Positions 1 to 7,641 of a stretch of 52,957 nucleotides of DNA are shown one piece after another; the stretch's first letter is position 1; every line of letters begins with the position of its first letter. The stretch comes from Pyxidicoccus fallax. Lineage in GTDB: Bacteria; Myxococcota; Myxococcia; Myxococcales; Myxococcaceae. The stretch covers positions 1-52,957 of the forward strand of contig NZ_JABBJJ010000044.1 of assembly GCF_012933655.1 (NCBI RefSeq), written 5' to 3'. Below the pieces are notes generated by a model. The model ran no database searches and was not told the DNA's origin. It worked only from the letters and a program-made list of their open reading frames with translations. Both the position numbers and the translations under genes were made by a program.

Positions 1-81
1 GGGCTCATCCGGCGCAGCGCCGGACAGGCCCGCAGCATCGAGCTGCTGCTGGCCCCGGAACTTCTGCCCGTCCTACGCTGA
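1..81 (+). CDS. 3' end of an upstream gene (partial)
   Basis: Frame 1 is open from the window edge to a TGA at 79-81 and encodes 26 residues ending in LLLAPELLPVLR. The composition (Arg, Leu, Ala, strong third-position GC) is that of a normal coding end in this genome. The product cannot be named from so short a piece. It could also be a chance open stretch, because 27 codons without a stop is not rare at this GC content. Confidence 0.4.
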   Translation, partial: GLIRRSAGQARSIELLLAPELLPVLR

Positions 82-469
82 GCAGGCCCAAAGCCAATCG
101 GTCAGAACCTCTGTGCTGAGGTACTAGGTCCAATATCCATGCGCCGGCACTCGGAGTAGAAGTAGCCGCACTGACGTGACCCGGTACCTCCTCGGGTTGC
201 TGGCCGTCTGGGTGTTTCCCGGCATGAACCCAGAGCCACTTCGCATGGAAAGCCTACCGTTCTTACGTCAGGCCTTCTGCTTGACGTTGGCAGTCCTTGC
301 TTTGGCCAGAGACGTTTACAGCAGAAGCCGTGAGCGCTTCAAACAGCGTCTGACACTGTTGGTCTGAGCACGGTATTGATTGATGCCCCGCAGCACGCCG
401 TGGTTCATCCACGAGACGAGGCCCCCTGTTCCCGGGCGCGGCGCGGGCTTTCATCACACAGGGAACAGG
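82..469. other. Intergenic stretch, no supported gene
   Basis: This 388-base stretch is visibly less GC-rich than the coding DNA around it. A GTG-started open frame at 176-367 would encode 63 residues with some hydrophobic patches, but it has no ribosome binding site and no recognisable motif, so it is not called. The promoter of the LamG lipoprotein gene should lie here; no convincing -35/-10 pair stands out. Confidence 0.4.
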
Positions 470-1765
470 ATGCCCATACCCATGCGCCACATCAGCTCAT
501 CTTTATCGACACGCTTCTCCATGTTTGTCCTGGTCTCCCTGTCGGCGGGTGCCGTGGCCATGGGCTGCGTCGCGGCGCCCACCGACTCGCACGACGAGCC
601 CCGCGGCTCGACCGATTCCGCGTTGACGGAAGGGCAATGTGAGTACTTCGAGGTCAATGGCAAGGTGCAGATCTGTCACGCCACCGGTTCCGCCAATCAT
701 CCTTACACTGTCCTCAGGCTCAGCGAACAGGCGTGCATCGACGGGCACGATGGCCACCCCGGCGACTACGTCACCAGCACCGACCCGAGCTCCCCCCTCT
801 ACGACCCCACGTGCCAGGGTCAGGGCTGTCTGCCCAAGAACGCGCCGTGCGGCCCCATGGTGCCCTGCTGCGACGGCCTCACCTGCAGGGAAGGCACCTG
901 CCAGGTCGACCTCTGCACGGGGGTGGTCTGCGCGCCTCTCGACGCGTGCCACACCGCGGGCACCTGTGATCCGTCGACCGGGCTGTGCTCCAATCCTGTG
1001 GCTCCCGACGGCACGGCGTGCGACGACAGCGACGCCTGCACCCAGCCGGACACCTGCCAGGGCGGGGTCTGCACCGGCACCCCGGCAGCCGACACGACCA
1101 GCAACATGGCCCACCGGTGGACCTTCGACGAGGCCGGCGGCAGCACGGCCCTGGACTCGGCGGGCACGTCGAACGGAACGCTCGGCAGCTCGACGTCGCG
1201 GACGGTCAGCTTCGACGGCTCCGGCGCCATCACGCTCACGCCCACCCAGCAGTGCGATCTCAACGCCCACGTCGACTTCGGCCTCGCGCCCGGGCAATTC
1301 GGGACGAACGCCTTCACCGTGAGCTATTGGCTGAAGACGACCTTCAACGCCCCCGGCAGCGGAGATCTCATCGGGAACCGGGTGGAGGGGAGCGCAGGCA
1401 ACTTCCTCTCGGCAAGGCTCAACGGCGGCACCTCGGTAGCGTCGCTCGAGATGTACGAGAACGCGGCAGGCACCAACGGTGCAGGCGTCAACGTCTCTCC
1501 ATCGCCGCTCAACGACGGCAGCTGGCACCACGTCGCCTATACCCGCAGCGGGACCTCGCTCAAGGTGTACATCGACGGCGTACTGGTCGGCTCCGCCACC
1601 AGCGCCGCGCCGACGAACCTCACGGGCGCCAATTCGTTCCGCATCGGCCGCAGGCTACCGACCTGCCTGAGCACCTTCTCCAGCATTCCGGCTTCGTTCG
1701 ATGATGTCCGGACCTACAGCCGCGAGCTCTCCGCCTGCGACGTCGCCGCGATGACGACGCCCTAG
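470..1765 (+). CDS. Secreted lipoprotein with LamG/concanavalin-like domain
   Basis: Predicted lipoprotein of 431 residues. I start it at ATG 470 behind GGGAACAGG; ATG 482 is also possible, and the longer frame from 380 would bury the signal peptide. A hydrophobic segment ends in the lipobox VAMGC with Cys near residue 33. After a short linker comes a Cys/His-containing module (about residues 60-125, with ICHATGS and DGHDGHPGDY) of the kind that precedes calcium- or sugar-binding repeats. A Cys-rich section (CDGLTC, CHTAGTC, CTQPDTCQGGVC) follows. The last 200 residues look like a LamG jelly-roll, with WTFDEAGG, TVSYWLKT, GSWHHVAYTRSG and KVYIDGVLVG. LamG domains bind sugars or proteins outside the cell; no catalytic domain is visible. 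A GC-rich hairpin lies downstream. Confidence 0.85.
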   Translation: MPIPMRHISSSLSTRFSMFVLVSLSAGAVAMGCVAAPTDSHDEPRGSTDSALTEGQCEYFEVNGKVQICHATGSANHPYTVLRLSEQACIDGHDGHPGDYVTSTDPSSPLYDPTCQGQGCLPKNAPCGPMVPCCDGLTCREGTCQVDLCTGVVCAPLDACHTAGTCDPSTGLCSNPVAPDGTACDDSDACTQPDTCQGGVCTGTPAADTTSNMAHRWTFDEAGGSTALDSAGTSNGTLGSSTSRTVSFDGSGAITLTPTQQCDLNAHVDFGLAPGQFGTNAFTVSYWLKTTFNAPGSGDLIGNRVEGSAGNFLSARLNGGTSVASLEMYENAAGTNGAGVNVSPSPLNDGSWHHVAYTRSGTSLKVYIDGVLVGSATSAAPTNLTGANSFRIGRRLPTCLSTFSSIPASFDDVRTYSRELSACDVAAMTTP

Positions 1766-1805
1766 CCACCGGGGCCGCGGTGACGGGCTGGAGCAGAGAG
1801 GGCGA

Positions 1806-1832
1806 GGAGGGCCTCTGACGAGGGGGCCCTCC
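1806..1832 (+). terminator. Possible terminator hairpin after the LamG gene
   Basis: An 8-bp inverted repeat, GGAGGGCC at 1806-1813 and GGCCCTCC at 1825-1832, with an 11-base loop, lies 41 bases after the LamG stop codon. No T-run follows, so it may be a weak or Rho-assisted terminator. Confidence 0.35.
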
Positions 1833-2014
1833 GAGCTGTGTGTCGGGCCGGTGCGCACGACAACGCAGGAAACATCCACACAAGCCAGAGCTCCTCCGAC
1901 ATTCATTGTTTGCCTTGGTGTGACTGGGTGTCTGGCAAGGCTTTAGACAGTTCCTCACCAGGATGGAGGGGGTATTCCGCCCCCGGCCGGTGATGAAGGA
2001 TGGAGATTGACGTC

Positions 2015-3526
2015 ATGTCGATTGGAATTGCATTCCGCCGCGGGACGGTGTTGCTCGCGGTTCTGGAGTTGGGGGCGCTGCTCGGCTGTGGCGTCAACGC
2101 GGACCTGTCCGAGTCCGCGGAGCCAGACGCGTCGCCCGCCGAGACCCTGCGCGGCAGCGAGGCGGACCTCTATGTGGCCTCCGCGCGATTGTGGCGGCCG
2201 ATGACCGTGGCCGTGTGCTGGGAGAACCCGGGGCTGTTGGATGGCGTGCAGCGGCAGTGGGTGCGCGACGCGGTGGCTCGTACGTGGGAAGCCCGCTCGG
2301 GTGTTCGCTTCACCGGTTGGGGCACCTGTGCGGCGGCGTCCTCGGGCATCCGCATCAACATCAGCGACACGGGCCCGCATGTGAAGGCGCTGGGCAACGG
2401 GCTCAACGGCATGGCCCAGGGCATGGTGCTGAACTTCACGTTCAACAACTGGAGCACGTCGTGCCGCAGCCAGCTCCAGTACTGCATCGAAGCCATCGCG
2501 GTGCACGAGTTCGGCCACGCCATGGGCTACGCCCACGAGCAGAACCGTCCGGACACGCCGTCCTCCTGTACCGAGCCCCCGCAGGGCTCCTCGGGTGACT
2601 TGATCATCGGCCCGTGGGACCTGAGCTCGGTGATGAACTACTGCAATCCGCAGTGGAACGGAAATGGCAACCTGAGCGTCACGGACCAACAGGGAGCGCA
2701 GCAGACGTATGGTGTTCCCTGGGATTCGCTGGGGGGGAATCACACCTCGGGGCCCGCGGTGGCCGCGAGAGGCGCGAACCGGCTGGACGTGTTCGCTCGG
2801 GGCACGGACAACCAGCTGTGGCAGGCGTACTGGACTGGAGGAACCACGTGGAACTTGTGGTTCCCGCTCGGCGGCAACCTGACGTCGGACCCGGCGGCGG
2901 TGAGCCGGGACTCCACCCGCATCGACGTTTTCGCGCGGGGCGCGGACAACTCCATCATGCAGAAGACCTGGAATGGACTCGTGTGGAGTGGCTGGTCATC
3001 GCTGGGCGGTAATTTCGCCTCGGGACCCGCGGTGGCCTCGTGGAGCGCGAGCCGGATGGACGTGTTCGTCCGGGGCACGGACAACCAGCTGTGGCAGGCG
3101 TACTGGACGGGAACCACGTGGAACGCGTGGTTCCCGCTCGGCGGCAACCTGGCGTCGGACCCGGCGGCGGTGAGCTGGGGGCTCGGCCGCATCGACGTTT
3201 TCGCGCGGGGCGCGGACAACTCCATCGTGCAGAAGTACTGGAATGGAACCGCGTGGAGCGGCTGGTCGTCGCTGGGCGGTAACTTCACCTCCTCTCCCGC
3301 GGTGGCTTCGCGGGGCGCGAACCTGCTGGACGTGTTCGCCCGGAGCTCGGACAACAGCCTGTGGATGAACAGCTGGAATGGCTCGAGCTGGAGCGGGTGG
3401 CAGTGGCTCGGCGGTGAGCTGGCTTCCGCGCCAGATGCCGTGAGCAAGGGGGCGGGCCAGGTGGATCTCTTCTACATCGCCCCGGATGGCTCGATGCGGC
3501 ACTCCGGGTACAACAACGGGTGGTGA
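2015..3526 (+). CDS. Astacin-like zinc metalloprotease lipoprotein with C-terminal PLL-type propeller lectin
   Basis: Secreted protein of 503 residues. Start ATG 2015 has GGAG about nine bases upstream; ATG 2000 has its purine tract abutting the codon. The signal peptide ends in lipobox ALLGC (Cys near 25). Residues 40-235 form a metzincin catalytic domain: HEFGHAMGYAHE at residues 164-175 is HExxHxxGxxH followed by Glu, the astacin form, and SVMNY about 45 residues later supplies the Met-turn. From about residue 240 to the end there are five to six repeats of roughly 45 residues (DVFARGTDN, WNGxxWSGWxxLGG) as in PLL-type fucose-binding beta-propellers of myxobacteria and fungi. The likely role is an extracellular protease tethered to glycans, fitting for a predator or scavenger. 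The repeats are also strikingly alike in DNA. Confidence 0.88.
   Translation: MSIGIAFRRGTVLLAVLELGALLGCGVNADLSESAEPDASPAETLRGSEADLYVASARLWRPMTVAVCWENPGLLDGVQRQWVRDAVARTWEARSGVRFTGWGTCAAASSGIRINISDTGPHVKALGNGLNGMAQGMVLNFTFNNWSTSCRSQLQYCIEAIAVHEFGHAMGYAHEQNRPDTPSSCTEPPQGSSGDLIIGPWDLSSVMNYCNPQWNGNGNLSVTDQQGAQQTYGVPWDSLGGNHTSGPAVAARGANRLDVFARGTDNQLWQAYWTGGTTWNLWFPLGGNLTSDPAAVSRDSTRIDVFARGADNSIMQKTWNGLVWSGWSSLGGNFASGPAVASWSASRMDVFVRGTDNQLWQAYWTGTTWNAWFPLGGNLASDPAAVSWGLGRIDVFARGADNSIVQKYWNGTAWSGWSSLGGNFTSSPAVASRGANLLDVFARSSDNSLWMNSWNGSSWSGWQWLGGELASAPDAVSKGAGQVDLFYIAPDGSMRHSGYNNGW
2745..3420 (+). repeat. Tandem repeats encoding propeller blades
   Basis: Blade-coding units recur with a period of about 135 bases. 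Pairs of blades are duplicated almost unchanged at about 270 bases: the motif around 2807 recurs at 3080, and that at 2921 recurs at 3191. The small shift in period equals loss of one codon. The similarity includes silent positions, so the duplication or gene conversion is recent. Confidence 0.7.
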
Positions 3527-3603
3527 GCGGTTGAGCCGACGTTGAACAGCGCGCGCGCCTCTCCCAGGAAGCTTGCGACGCGGAGCCCGAGTTCATCACG
3601 TAC

Positions 3604-4016
3604 GTGCTGGATGTCGATTCCGCTCTAGCCGCGCTCCTCGAGGCGCGCACGAGGGACCCCATCCCGCCCGTACACCGCTCCCATGCCTGCTCCCCGCAAC
3701 AGGGCGCGCGATTCCCTATGACGAGCAGGTCCGGCGCGCACTCGCTCACGGACCTGCTCGTCGTCGTTCTCGTGGCGCAGGCCACCGCGCCTAGCCTGAC
3801 GGGAGAGTCAAAGGGGCTGCTCGACAGCCTCTTGCGGGTCGCCACCCTCTTCGCCTGGAGCGTGGCGCTGGGCGCGCGGCGGAGCTGCGGATGCACGGGG
3901 GCACGGACGTGAAGGACGTCGCCCGCGCCTACCTCGAGCCGAGCGGGATGATCAGCGTCATCCGCGCGGACCGGAAAGCGCCCGACGCGTCAACGAAGCC
4001 GCCCGTCATGGGCTGA
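3604..4016 (+). pseudogene. DUF421 (YetF/YcaP-like) membrane protein remnant
   Basis: Two pieces of one family appear in different frames. From about 3718 one frame reads SLTDLLVVVLVAQATAPSL, GESKGLLDSL and LFAWSVALGAR, which matches the TPFDLV...NAVQ..GD..SL transmembrane region of DUF421 proteins. From about 3880 another frame reads RMHGGTDVKDVARAYLEPSG and ISVIRAD, matching the cytosolic end of the same family (..GI.D...V..A.LE.DGSISVI), and stops at 4014-4016. The middle, roughly 60 residues with the third helix and half the soluble domain, is missing, and no good start or ribosome binding site is present. I read this as a gene lost by internal deletion with frame change. The family identification is by eye. 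Confidence 0.55.
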
Positions 4017-4418
4017 CGCTCGACGGCGCGGGAGCCGCTGGGGAGGAACGGCCGGGCCTCGCGGCCGAGGCTGGGAACAGACCGCCCCCCCCGCGTGTTG
4101 TACGGGGAGGCCCGGCGCGGCGGTCCGCTGCCTGCGGAACACAGGCCTCTTCGACCTGACAGGAGCTTCGACGTGCGCACGTGTCCACCCCTCGCTTCGT
4201 TCAGCATCCGCTCGGACGGCCGGGGACCGGGTGCGCCTCGCTCCGTGATGCACAGGGCCGCCGCCTGGCTTGGGACGCTGGCCGCCGCATCTCGCTAGCC
4301 GCGAGCCGCGGACGGCCGAACCGCACTGGATGACCCACGTTCGCGTGCGCGGCCCGCCACGCCCGGCCGAGGTCTGCCCGCGCCACGCTCCCATCCCTTT
4401 TTCCCACAGGAGGTTTCC
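4017..4418. other. Intergenic stretch before the CBS gene
   Basis: No convincing open frame on either strand. The minus-strand frames here are Arg/Pro/Gly-rich shadows. The promoter of the CBS/Rnk pair should lie here, but no clear consensus boxes are visible. Confidence 0.4.
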
Positions 4419-4889
4419 ATGCCTACGTTCGTTCGCGAAATCATGCTCGATGACGTTGCCGTGCTCGTCCCCCGGACCTCGCTGCGAGAGGCCGCGGCGC
4501 GAATGGAGCGCTCGGGCCGGGGGCTCCTCGTCATCGCGGACGCGGAGCGAATCCACGGGCTGGTGACGATGCGCCGGCTCATCCTGGGCGCCGAGGCCGC
4601 TGCCCAGGGGCACCTCATTCATGGCGTCGGTGACCTGGTCAGCAAGCGTTTCGTCCTCGCACGCGAGGACGAGCGCCTCACGCAGCTCGCCCCGCGCATG
4701 GTGCGTGCTGGCGTCCGTCGCGCCATTGTCATCAGCGAGGACGGGCAGGCTTCCGGCGTCCTCACCACCCTGGAGCTCGCGCGCGCGGAGCGGTGCCGGC
4801 AGAAGCGCCTTCGCGCGGTGGACCTCGCGTCCGCGGACTCGTTCCCGGCAAGCGACGCACCCGCTTGGACTGGCACCCTGGCCGGCTGA
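4419..4889 (+). CDS. CBS-domain protein
   Basis: Protein of 156 residues with an excellent ribosome binding site (AGGAGG seven bases before ATG 4419). It consists almost only of two CBS motifs. The first (about residues 1-58) runs VREIMLDDVAVLVPRTSLRE, then GLLVIADAERIHGLVTMRRL. The second (about 68-130) has VSKRFVLAREDERLTQLAP, RAIVISEDGQASGVLTTLEL. Tandem CBS motifs form a Bateman module that binds adenine nucleotides and acts as an energy or stress sensor. There is no attached enzyme or transporter domain, so it probably acts on a partner. The Rnk-like gene follows 60 bases later on the same strand, and the DUF421 remnant precedes it, suggesting a small stress cluster. Confidence 0.88.
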   Translation: MPTFVREIMLDDVAVLVPRTSLREAAARMERSGRGLLVIADAERIHGLVTMRRLILGAEAAAQGHLIHGVGDLVSKRFVLAREDERLTQLAPRMVRAGVRRAIVISEDGQASGVLTTLELARAERCRQKRLRAVDLASADSFPASDAPAWTGTLAG

Positions 4890-4949
4890 GCCCGCCCTGC
4901 CCTTCAACGACGTTTCCTGGAATCAGCACCCACGAAGAAAGGACGAATC

Positions 4950-5360
4950 ATGAGCCGCAACCCACGAATTCTCGTCAGCCGTTCGGACTTCGACCACCTT
5001 CAGCGACTCATCGACCAGCAGGGGGATGGGCGTGACGCGCCCCTCGTCGAGCGTCTCGACCAGGAACTCGCCCGAGCAGAGGTGGTGGAGCTGGTGCCAC
5101 CCGGCGTCGTGGCGATGAACAGCACCGTGATTTTCGAGGAGGAGGGAGCGCCGGGTACGCGCCGTCAGGTCAAGCTCTGCTACCCGCGGGAGGCGCGCAC
5201 CGACGAGGGCTGCATCTCCGTCCTCGCGCCCATTGGCAGCGCGTTGCTCGGGCTGTCCGTGGGGCAGAGCATCGATTGGGAGGTCCCGGGGGGCCGCCGC
5301 CGGCTGCGCATCCTCGCGGTTCCCGAGCAGCCCCTCCCCTCCGAGCGGCCGGCGGCCTGA
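4950..5360 (+). CDS. rnk: GreA/GreB C-terminal-domain protein, Rnk-like
   Basis: Protein of 136 residues; start ATG 4950 lies seven bases after AAAGGA. Residues 6-45 are a short helical N-terminus (VSRSDFDHLQRLI, ERLDQELARAEVV). Residues 48-128 match the GreA/GreB C-terminal FKBP-like domain: VVAMNSTVIFEE, RQVKLCYPREA and the signature APIGSALLGLSVGQSIDWEVPGG. The size and short N-terminus fit Rnk (regulator of nucleoside diphosphate kinase), which binds RNA polymerase near the secondary channel but lacks the long coiled coil needed for transcript cleavage. It sits behind the CBS gene and may share its transcript. The domain call is secure; the exact name Rnk is less so. Confidence 0.82.
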   Translation: MSRNPRILVSRSDFDHLQRLIDQQGDGRDAPLVERLDQELARAEVVELVPPGVVAMNSTVIFEEEGAPGTRRQVKLCYPREARTDEGCISVLAPIGSALLGLSVGQSIDWEVPGGRRRLRILAVPEQPLPSERPAA

Positions 5361-5532
5361 TGTCCGGGGCATGGTGCGGCGGCGCGGGCAGCCCCGCCCC
5401 CGCCGGAGGCACCGGAAGCGGCTCGCCCCTCTCCAACCGTGCGTATTCCGCCCAAGCCGCTCACCCGTTCCGGAGCTCCTCGCGGCAGATGCATGTGCCA
5501 TCAAAACGCAAATTGTCCGGCGCATGCCCCGA

Positions 5533-5555
5533 AGCTCCTCCCCGGGAGAGGAGCT
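5533..5555. terminator. Bidirectional terminator hairpin between convergent genes
   Basis: AGCTCCTC at 5533-5540 and GAGGAGCT at 5548-5555 form an 8-bp stem with a 7-base loop. It lies between the rightward Rnk-like gene and the leftward DUF1801 gene and overlaps the latter's stop codon. No T-run is present. Confidence 0.45.
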
Positions 5556-6015
5556 ATGTCCGGGACTTGCGCTGAGGCGAGCCGGCCCGCTTGCTGCTCG
5601 CTCGCGGGGGCTTCGGCTTGCTCTTGCTCTTGCTCTTGCTCTCAAGGTTGAGCGCGACCGCGGCGCGGATGAGCGCCTTCAAGGCCGCCTCATCGATCTT
5701 GTCCCCTTCGTGGATGTCGATGGCGCGCCTGACATTCCCGTCGAGACTGGAGTTGAAGAGACCTGAAGGGTCCTCCAACGCCGCTCCCTTGAGGAACGTC
5801 ATCTTGACGGCGGCCTTGTACGTCTCGCCCGTGCAGACGATGCCGCCGTGGGACCAGACGGGAGTCCCCCACTTCCACTCTTCGACGATTTCAGGGTCTG
5901 CCGCGTGGATGAGCTGGCGGACTTTCGCGAGCGTCTTCCCGCGCCAGTCGCCAAGTTCCATGATCTTCTCGTCAATCAATGCAGACGCGGATTCCACCGG
6001 AACGGGCTTTTTCAT
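5554..6015 (-). CDS. DUF1801 domain protein (YdhG-like) with Ser-Lys tail
   Basis: Protein of 153 residues. ATG 6015 has GGGA six bases upstream; ATG 6021 in the same frame is the alternative. The body matches the DUF1801 fold: an N-terminal helix (ALIDEKIMELGDWRGKTLAKVRQLI), the characteristic EIVEEWKWGTPVWSHGGIVC, then TYKAAVKMTFLKGAAL and the C-terminal EAALKALIRAAVAL. The family's biochemical role is not established; the fold resembles the iron-binding frataxin-like domain. The C-terminus is a basic tail, SKSKSKSK then KPKPPRASSKRAG, coded by a perfect hexanucleotide repeat. No operon partner is evident; the DoxX gene ends 36 bases upstream on the same strand. Confidence 0.82.
   Translation of the reverse strand: MKKPVPVESASALIDEKIMELGDWRGKTLAKVRQLIHAADPEIVEEWKWGTPVWSHGGIVCTGETYKAAVKMTFLKGAALEDPSGLFNSSLDGNVRRAIDIHEGDKIDEAALKALIRAAVALNLESKSKSKSKPKPPRASSKRAGSPQRKSRT
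5618..5641 (+). repeat. Hexanucleotide microsatellite (TTGCTC)4
   Basis: Four perfect copies of TTGCTC, read on the minus strand as GAGCAA, encode alternating Ser-Lys in the tail of the DUF1801 protein. Because the unit is six bases, gain or loss changes tail length without a frameshift. Confidence 0.8.
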
Positions 6016-6051
6016 AGACATTCCCAAACGCTTGCACCTGTTTCGCTACGC

Positions 6052-6465
6052 TCAACGCCCCAGCAACCGGCGGCGCCAGAAGAAGTACGAGAGCCCCCAG
6101 AGCACTCCGGTGGCCGCCACCCAGCCCCACGCCTCCGGGCCATCCCCCACCGAGAGGTGGGCGATGAACGCCGAGACGAGGTTGATGGCGAAGCCGGCGT
6201 AGGCCCACTCCTTGAGCCGCGCGGGCACCGGCGCGAGCAGCAACAACACGCCGAGGAACTTGGCCCACGAGAGCCCCACCCGGAAGTAATCGGGGAAGCC
6301 GAGGTGGGTGAACGCCGCCGCCACCTGCGGCAGGCTCAGCTGCGCGTAGGCGGTGAAGCTCATCTGCAGACAGAAGAGCGCGGTGACGCTCCAATAGACG
6401 AGGGTCTTGGCCTTGGGGGTGGCCTGGGCGGCGACGAGGTCCGGCTTCCGCAGGGTCGATTCCAT
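6052..6465 (-). CDS. DoxX-like small membrane protein
   Basis: Protein of 137 residues; ATG 6465 is preceded by GGGAGAAAG. It has four hydrophobic segments, at about residues 20-40 (LVYWSVTALFCLQMSFTAYA), 62-82 (VGLSWAKFLGVLLLLAP), 88-105 and 112-128, plus the family pattern LGFPDYFRVGLSWAKFLGVL. Members of the DoxX-like group are inner-membrane proteins of poorly defined function, some linked to redox or thiosulfate metabolism. It is the last gene of an ArsR-SRPBCC-DoxX operon, 20 bases after the SRPBCC stop. The ArsR/AHSA1/DoxX arrangement is common in bacteria, so joint regulation is likely. Confidence 0.8.
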   Translation of the reverse strand: MESTLRKPDLVAAQATPKAKTLVYWSVTALFCLQMSFTAYAQLSLPQVAAAFTHLGFPDYFRVGLSWAKFLGVLLLLAPVPARLKEWAYAGFAINLVSAFIAHLSVGDGPEAWGWVAATGVLWGLSYFFWRRRLLGR

Positions 6466-6485
6466 GAGGTTCTTTCTCCCACGCT

Positions 6486-7052
6486 TCAACGGTTCGGGGT
6501 GTTGGACGGCCTACCGGGGGACTCGACGCCGAACTGCCTCGCGTACTCGGCGGTCAATCGCTGCCAGCCTTCGGACTTCATCGCTTCGCCGCCGACGATG
6601 CGTCCAATCGACTCGCCCGCGAGGAACCGCTCCAGGACGTCGAAGCAGATGTGCCAGCCCGCGGCGCCCCACGAGATGAAGCCGCGGTGGATGTTGTGCC
6701 AGAGCGTGAGGCGCGTGCCGGTTCCGCGCGGCTCGAGTTCCCACCGGAGGTCGTTGCCCCCCCAGGTGTACTCGAGCAGCTTCGGCTCCTCGGCCCGCCT
6801 CACGGTGGACTCGGAGACCTGCGGTGTCGGTGTCCCGACCGTCGAGAGCCGCACCGGCCCCGCGCTGGCCAGACTCCGGTTGGCGTCGAACGGCGCCCAT
6901 TCGGACAGGTGCGCGGGCTCGGTCAGCGCCTGCCACACCCTCGCCGGCGGATGACGGAGGTCCCGGACGAGGACGAGCGTCCACCTCTCGCCGTCCTTCT
7001 GGACCTCGGCTCCGGCCGCGGGGCCGGGCACATACTGCTCACGGTTTCTCAT
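6486..7052 (-). CDS. SRPBCC (AHSA1-type) protein
   Basis: Protein of 188 residues. ATG 7052 has GGGAAGGGAA just upstream and overlaps the ArsR stop region by 14 bases, indicating coupled translation. The START/Bet v1-like fold is seen in TLVLVRDLRHPPARVWQALT, LSEWAPFDANRSL, LLEYTWGGNDLRWELEP and TRLTLWHNIHRG, ending in the amphipathic helix FDVLERFLAGESIG. AHSA1-like proteins bind hydrophobic ligands or act as Hsp90-activator relatives; those paired with ArsR regulators are mostly of unknown substrate. A small-molecule binding role is therefore an inference from fold only. Confidence 0.85.
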   Translation of the reverse strand: MRNREQYVPGPAAGAEVQKDGERWTLVLVRDLRHPPARVWQALTEPAHLSEWAPFDANRSLASAGPVRLSTVGTPTPQVSESTVRRAEEPKLLEYTWGGNDLRWELEPRGTGTRLTLWHNIHRGFISWGAAGWHICFDVLERFLAGESIGRIVGGEAMKSEGWQRLTAEYARQFGVESPGRPSNTPNR

Positions 7053-7395
7053 CGGTTCCCTTCCCTGCTGCCTGCTCCATGCGGTCGAGATGGCGTTCGA
7101 GCGCATCCACGTGGGCCTCCCAGAAGCGCCGGAAGGGCGCGAGCCAGGCGTCGATCTCCATGAGCGGCTCGGGCCGAATCCGATAGACGCGGCGCTGGGC
7201 TTCGACGCGCGACTCCACGAAGCCTGCCTCGCGCAGCACGCGCAGGTGCTTGGACACCGAGGTTTGAGGCATCCGCAGCTGGCGCTCGATCTCGCCGACG
7301 GATTGTTCCGACGACGCCAGCAGGCTGAGGATGGCCCGCCGGTTCGGCTCCGCGATGATTGCGAACGATGATTCCACGCCCCGTATATGACCCAT
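7039..7395 (-). CDS. ArsR-family helix-turn-helix repressor
   Basis: Protein of 118 residues from ATG 7395, or 112 from GTG 7377. The winged helix is clear: FAIIAEPNRRAILSLLASS, SVGEIERQLRMPQTSVSKHL (recognition helix), RVLREAGFVESRVEAQRRVY (wing). The Cys motif of metal-sensing ArsR members (ELCVCDL) is absent, so this is the metal-independent subgroup usually paired with AHSA1 proteins. It heads the operon ArsR-SRPBCC-DoxX. ATG 7395 lies inside a perfect palindrome, the likely operator, and has no ribosome binding site. Either the mRNA is leaderless or translation begins at GTG 7377, which gives the N-terminus ESSFAIIAEP usual in the family. Confidence 0.88.
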   Translation of the reverse strand: MGHIRGVESSFAIIAEPNRRAILSLLASSEQSVGEIERQLRMPQTSVSKHLRVLREAGFVESRVEAQRRVYRIRPEPLMEIDAWLAPFRRFWEAHVDALERHLDRMEQAAGKGTDEKP

Positions 7396-7420
7396 TGGTC
7401 ATATGCCCGTCAAGTCATAT
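7385..7420. promoter_or_regulatory. Palindromic operator of the ArsR operon
   Basis: ATATGACC at 7385-7392 and GGTCATAT at 7397-7404 form a perfect 8-bp inverted repeat with a 4-base spacer. A further half-site GTCATAT lies at 7414-7420. The AT-rich palindrome stands out from the GC-rich surroundings and sits exactly at the 5' end of the ArsR gene, where an autoregulatory operator is expected. Confidence 0.7.
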
Positions 7421-7641
7421 AACGGGGTCCATGGGAGGGCCCCCCTGCCCTCACCGTGGGCGGCCGGGTGCATCGGCGGCAAACACCGCTCGGTGGCAAT
7501 TGCCGCTGGATTGACGCACCGCCCAAGGAGTAGCGCGGACCCGGGTCAATTCCTGTGGTTGTTGTTCCAAGCAGGGCTCTGGTTCGTATGGGATAGAGCT
7601 TGAACCAAGGTCTGGGACTCCCCGTCTCAGGAGTTCCATCC

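Noticed and set aside
176-367. Possible 63-residue membrane peptide
   Set aside because: GTG start, no ribosome binding site, no homology signal by eye; the gap before the LamG gene is better left as non-coding.
503-1531. Minus-strand frame of 342 codons
   Set aside because: Antisense to the LamG lipoprotein; Arg/Gly/Val composition without motifs.
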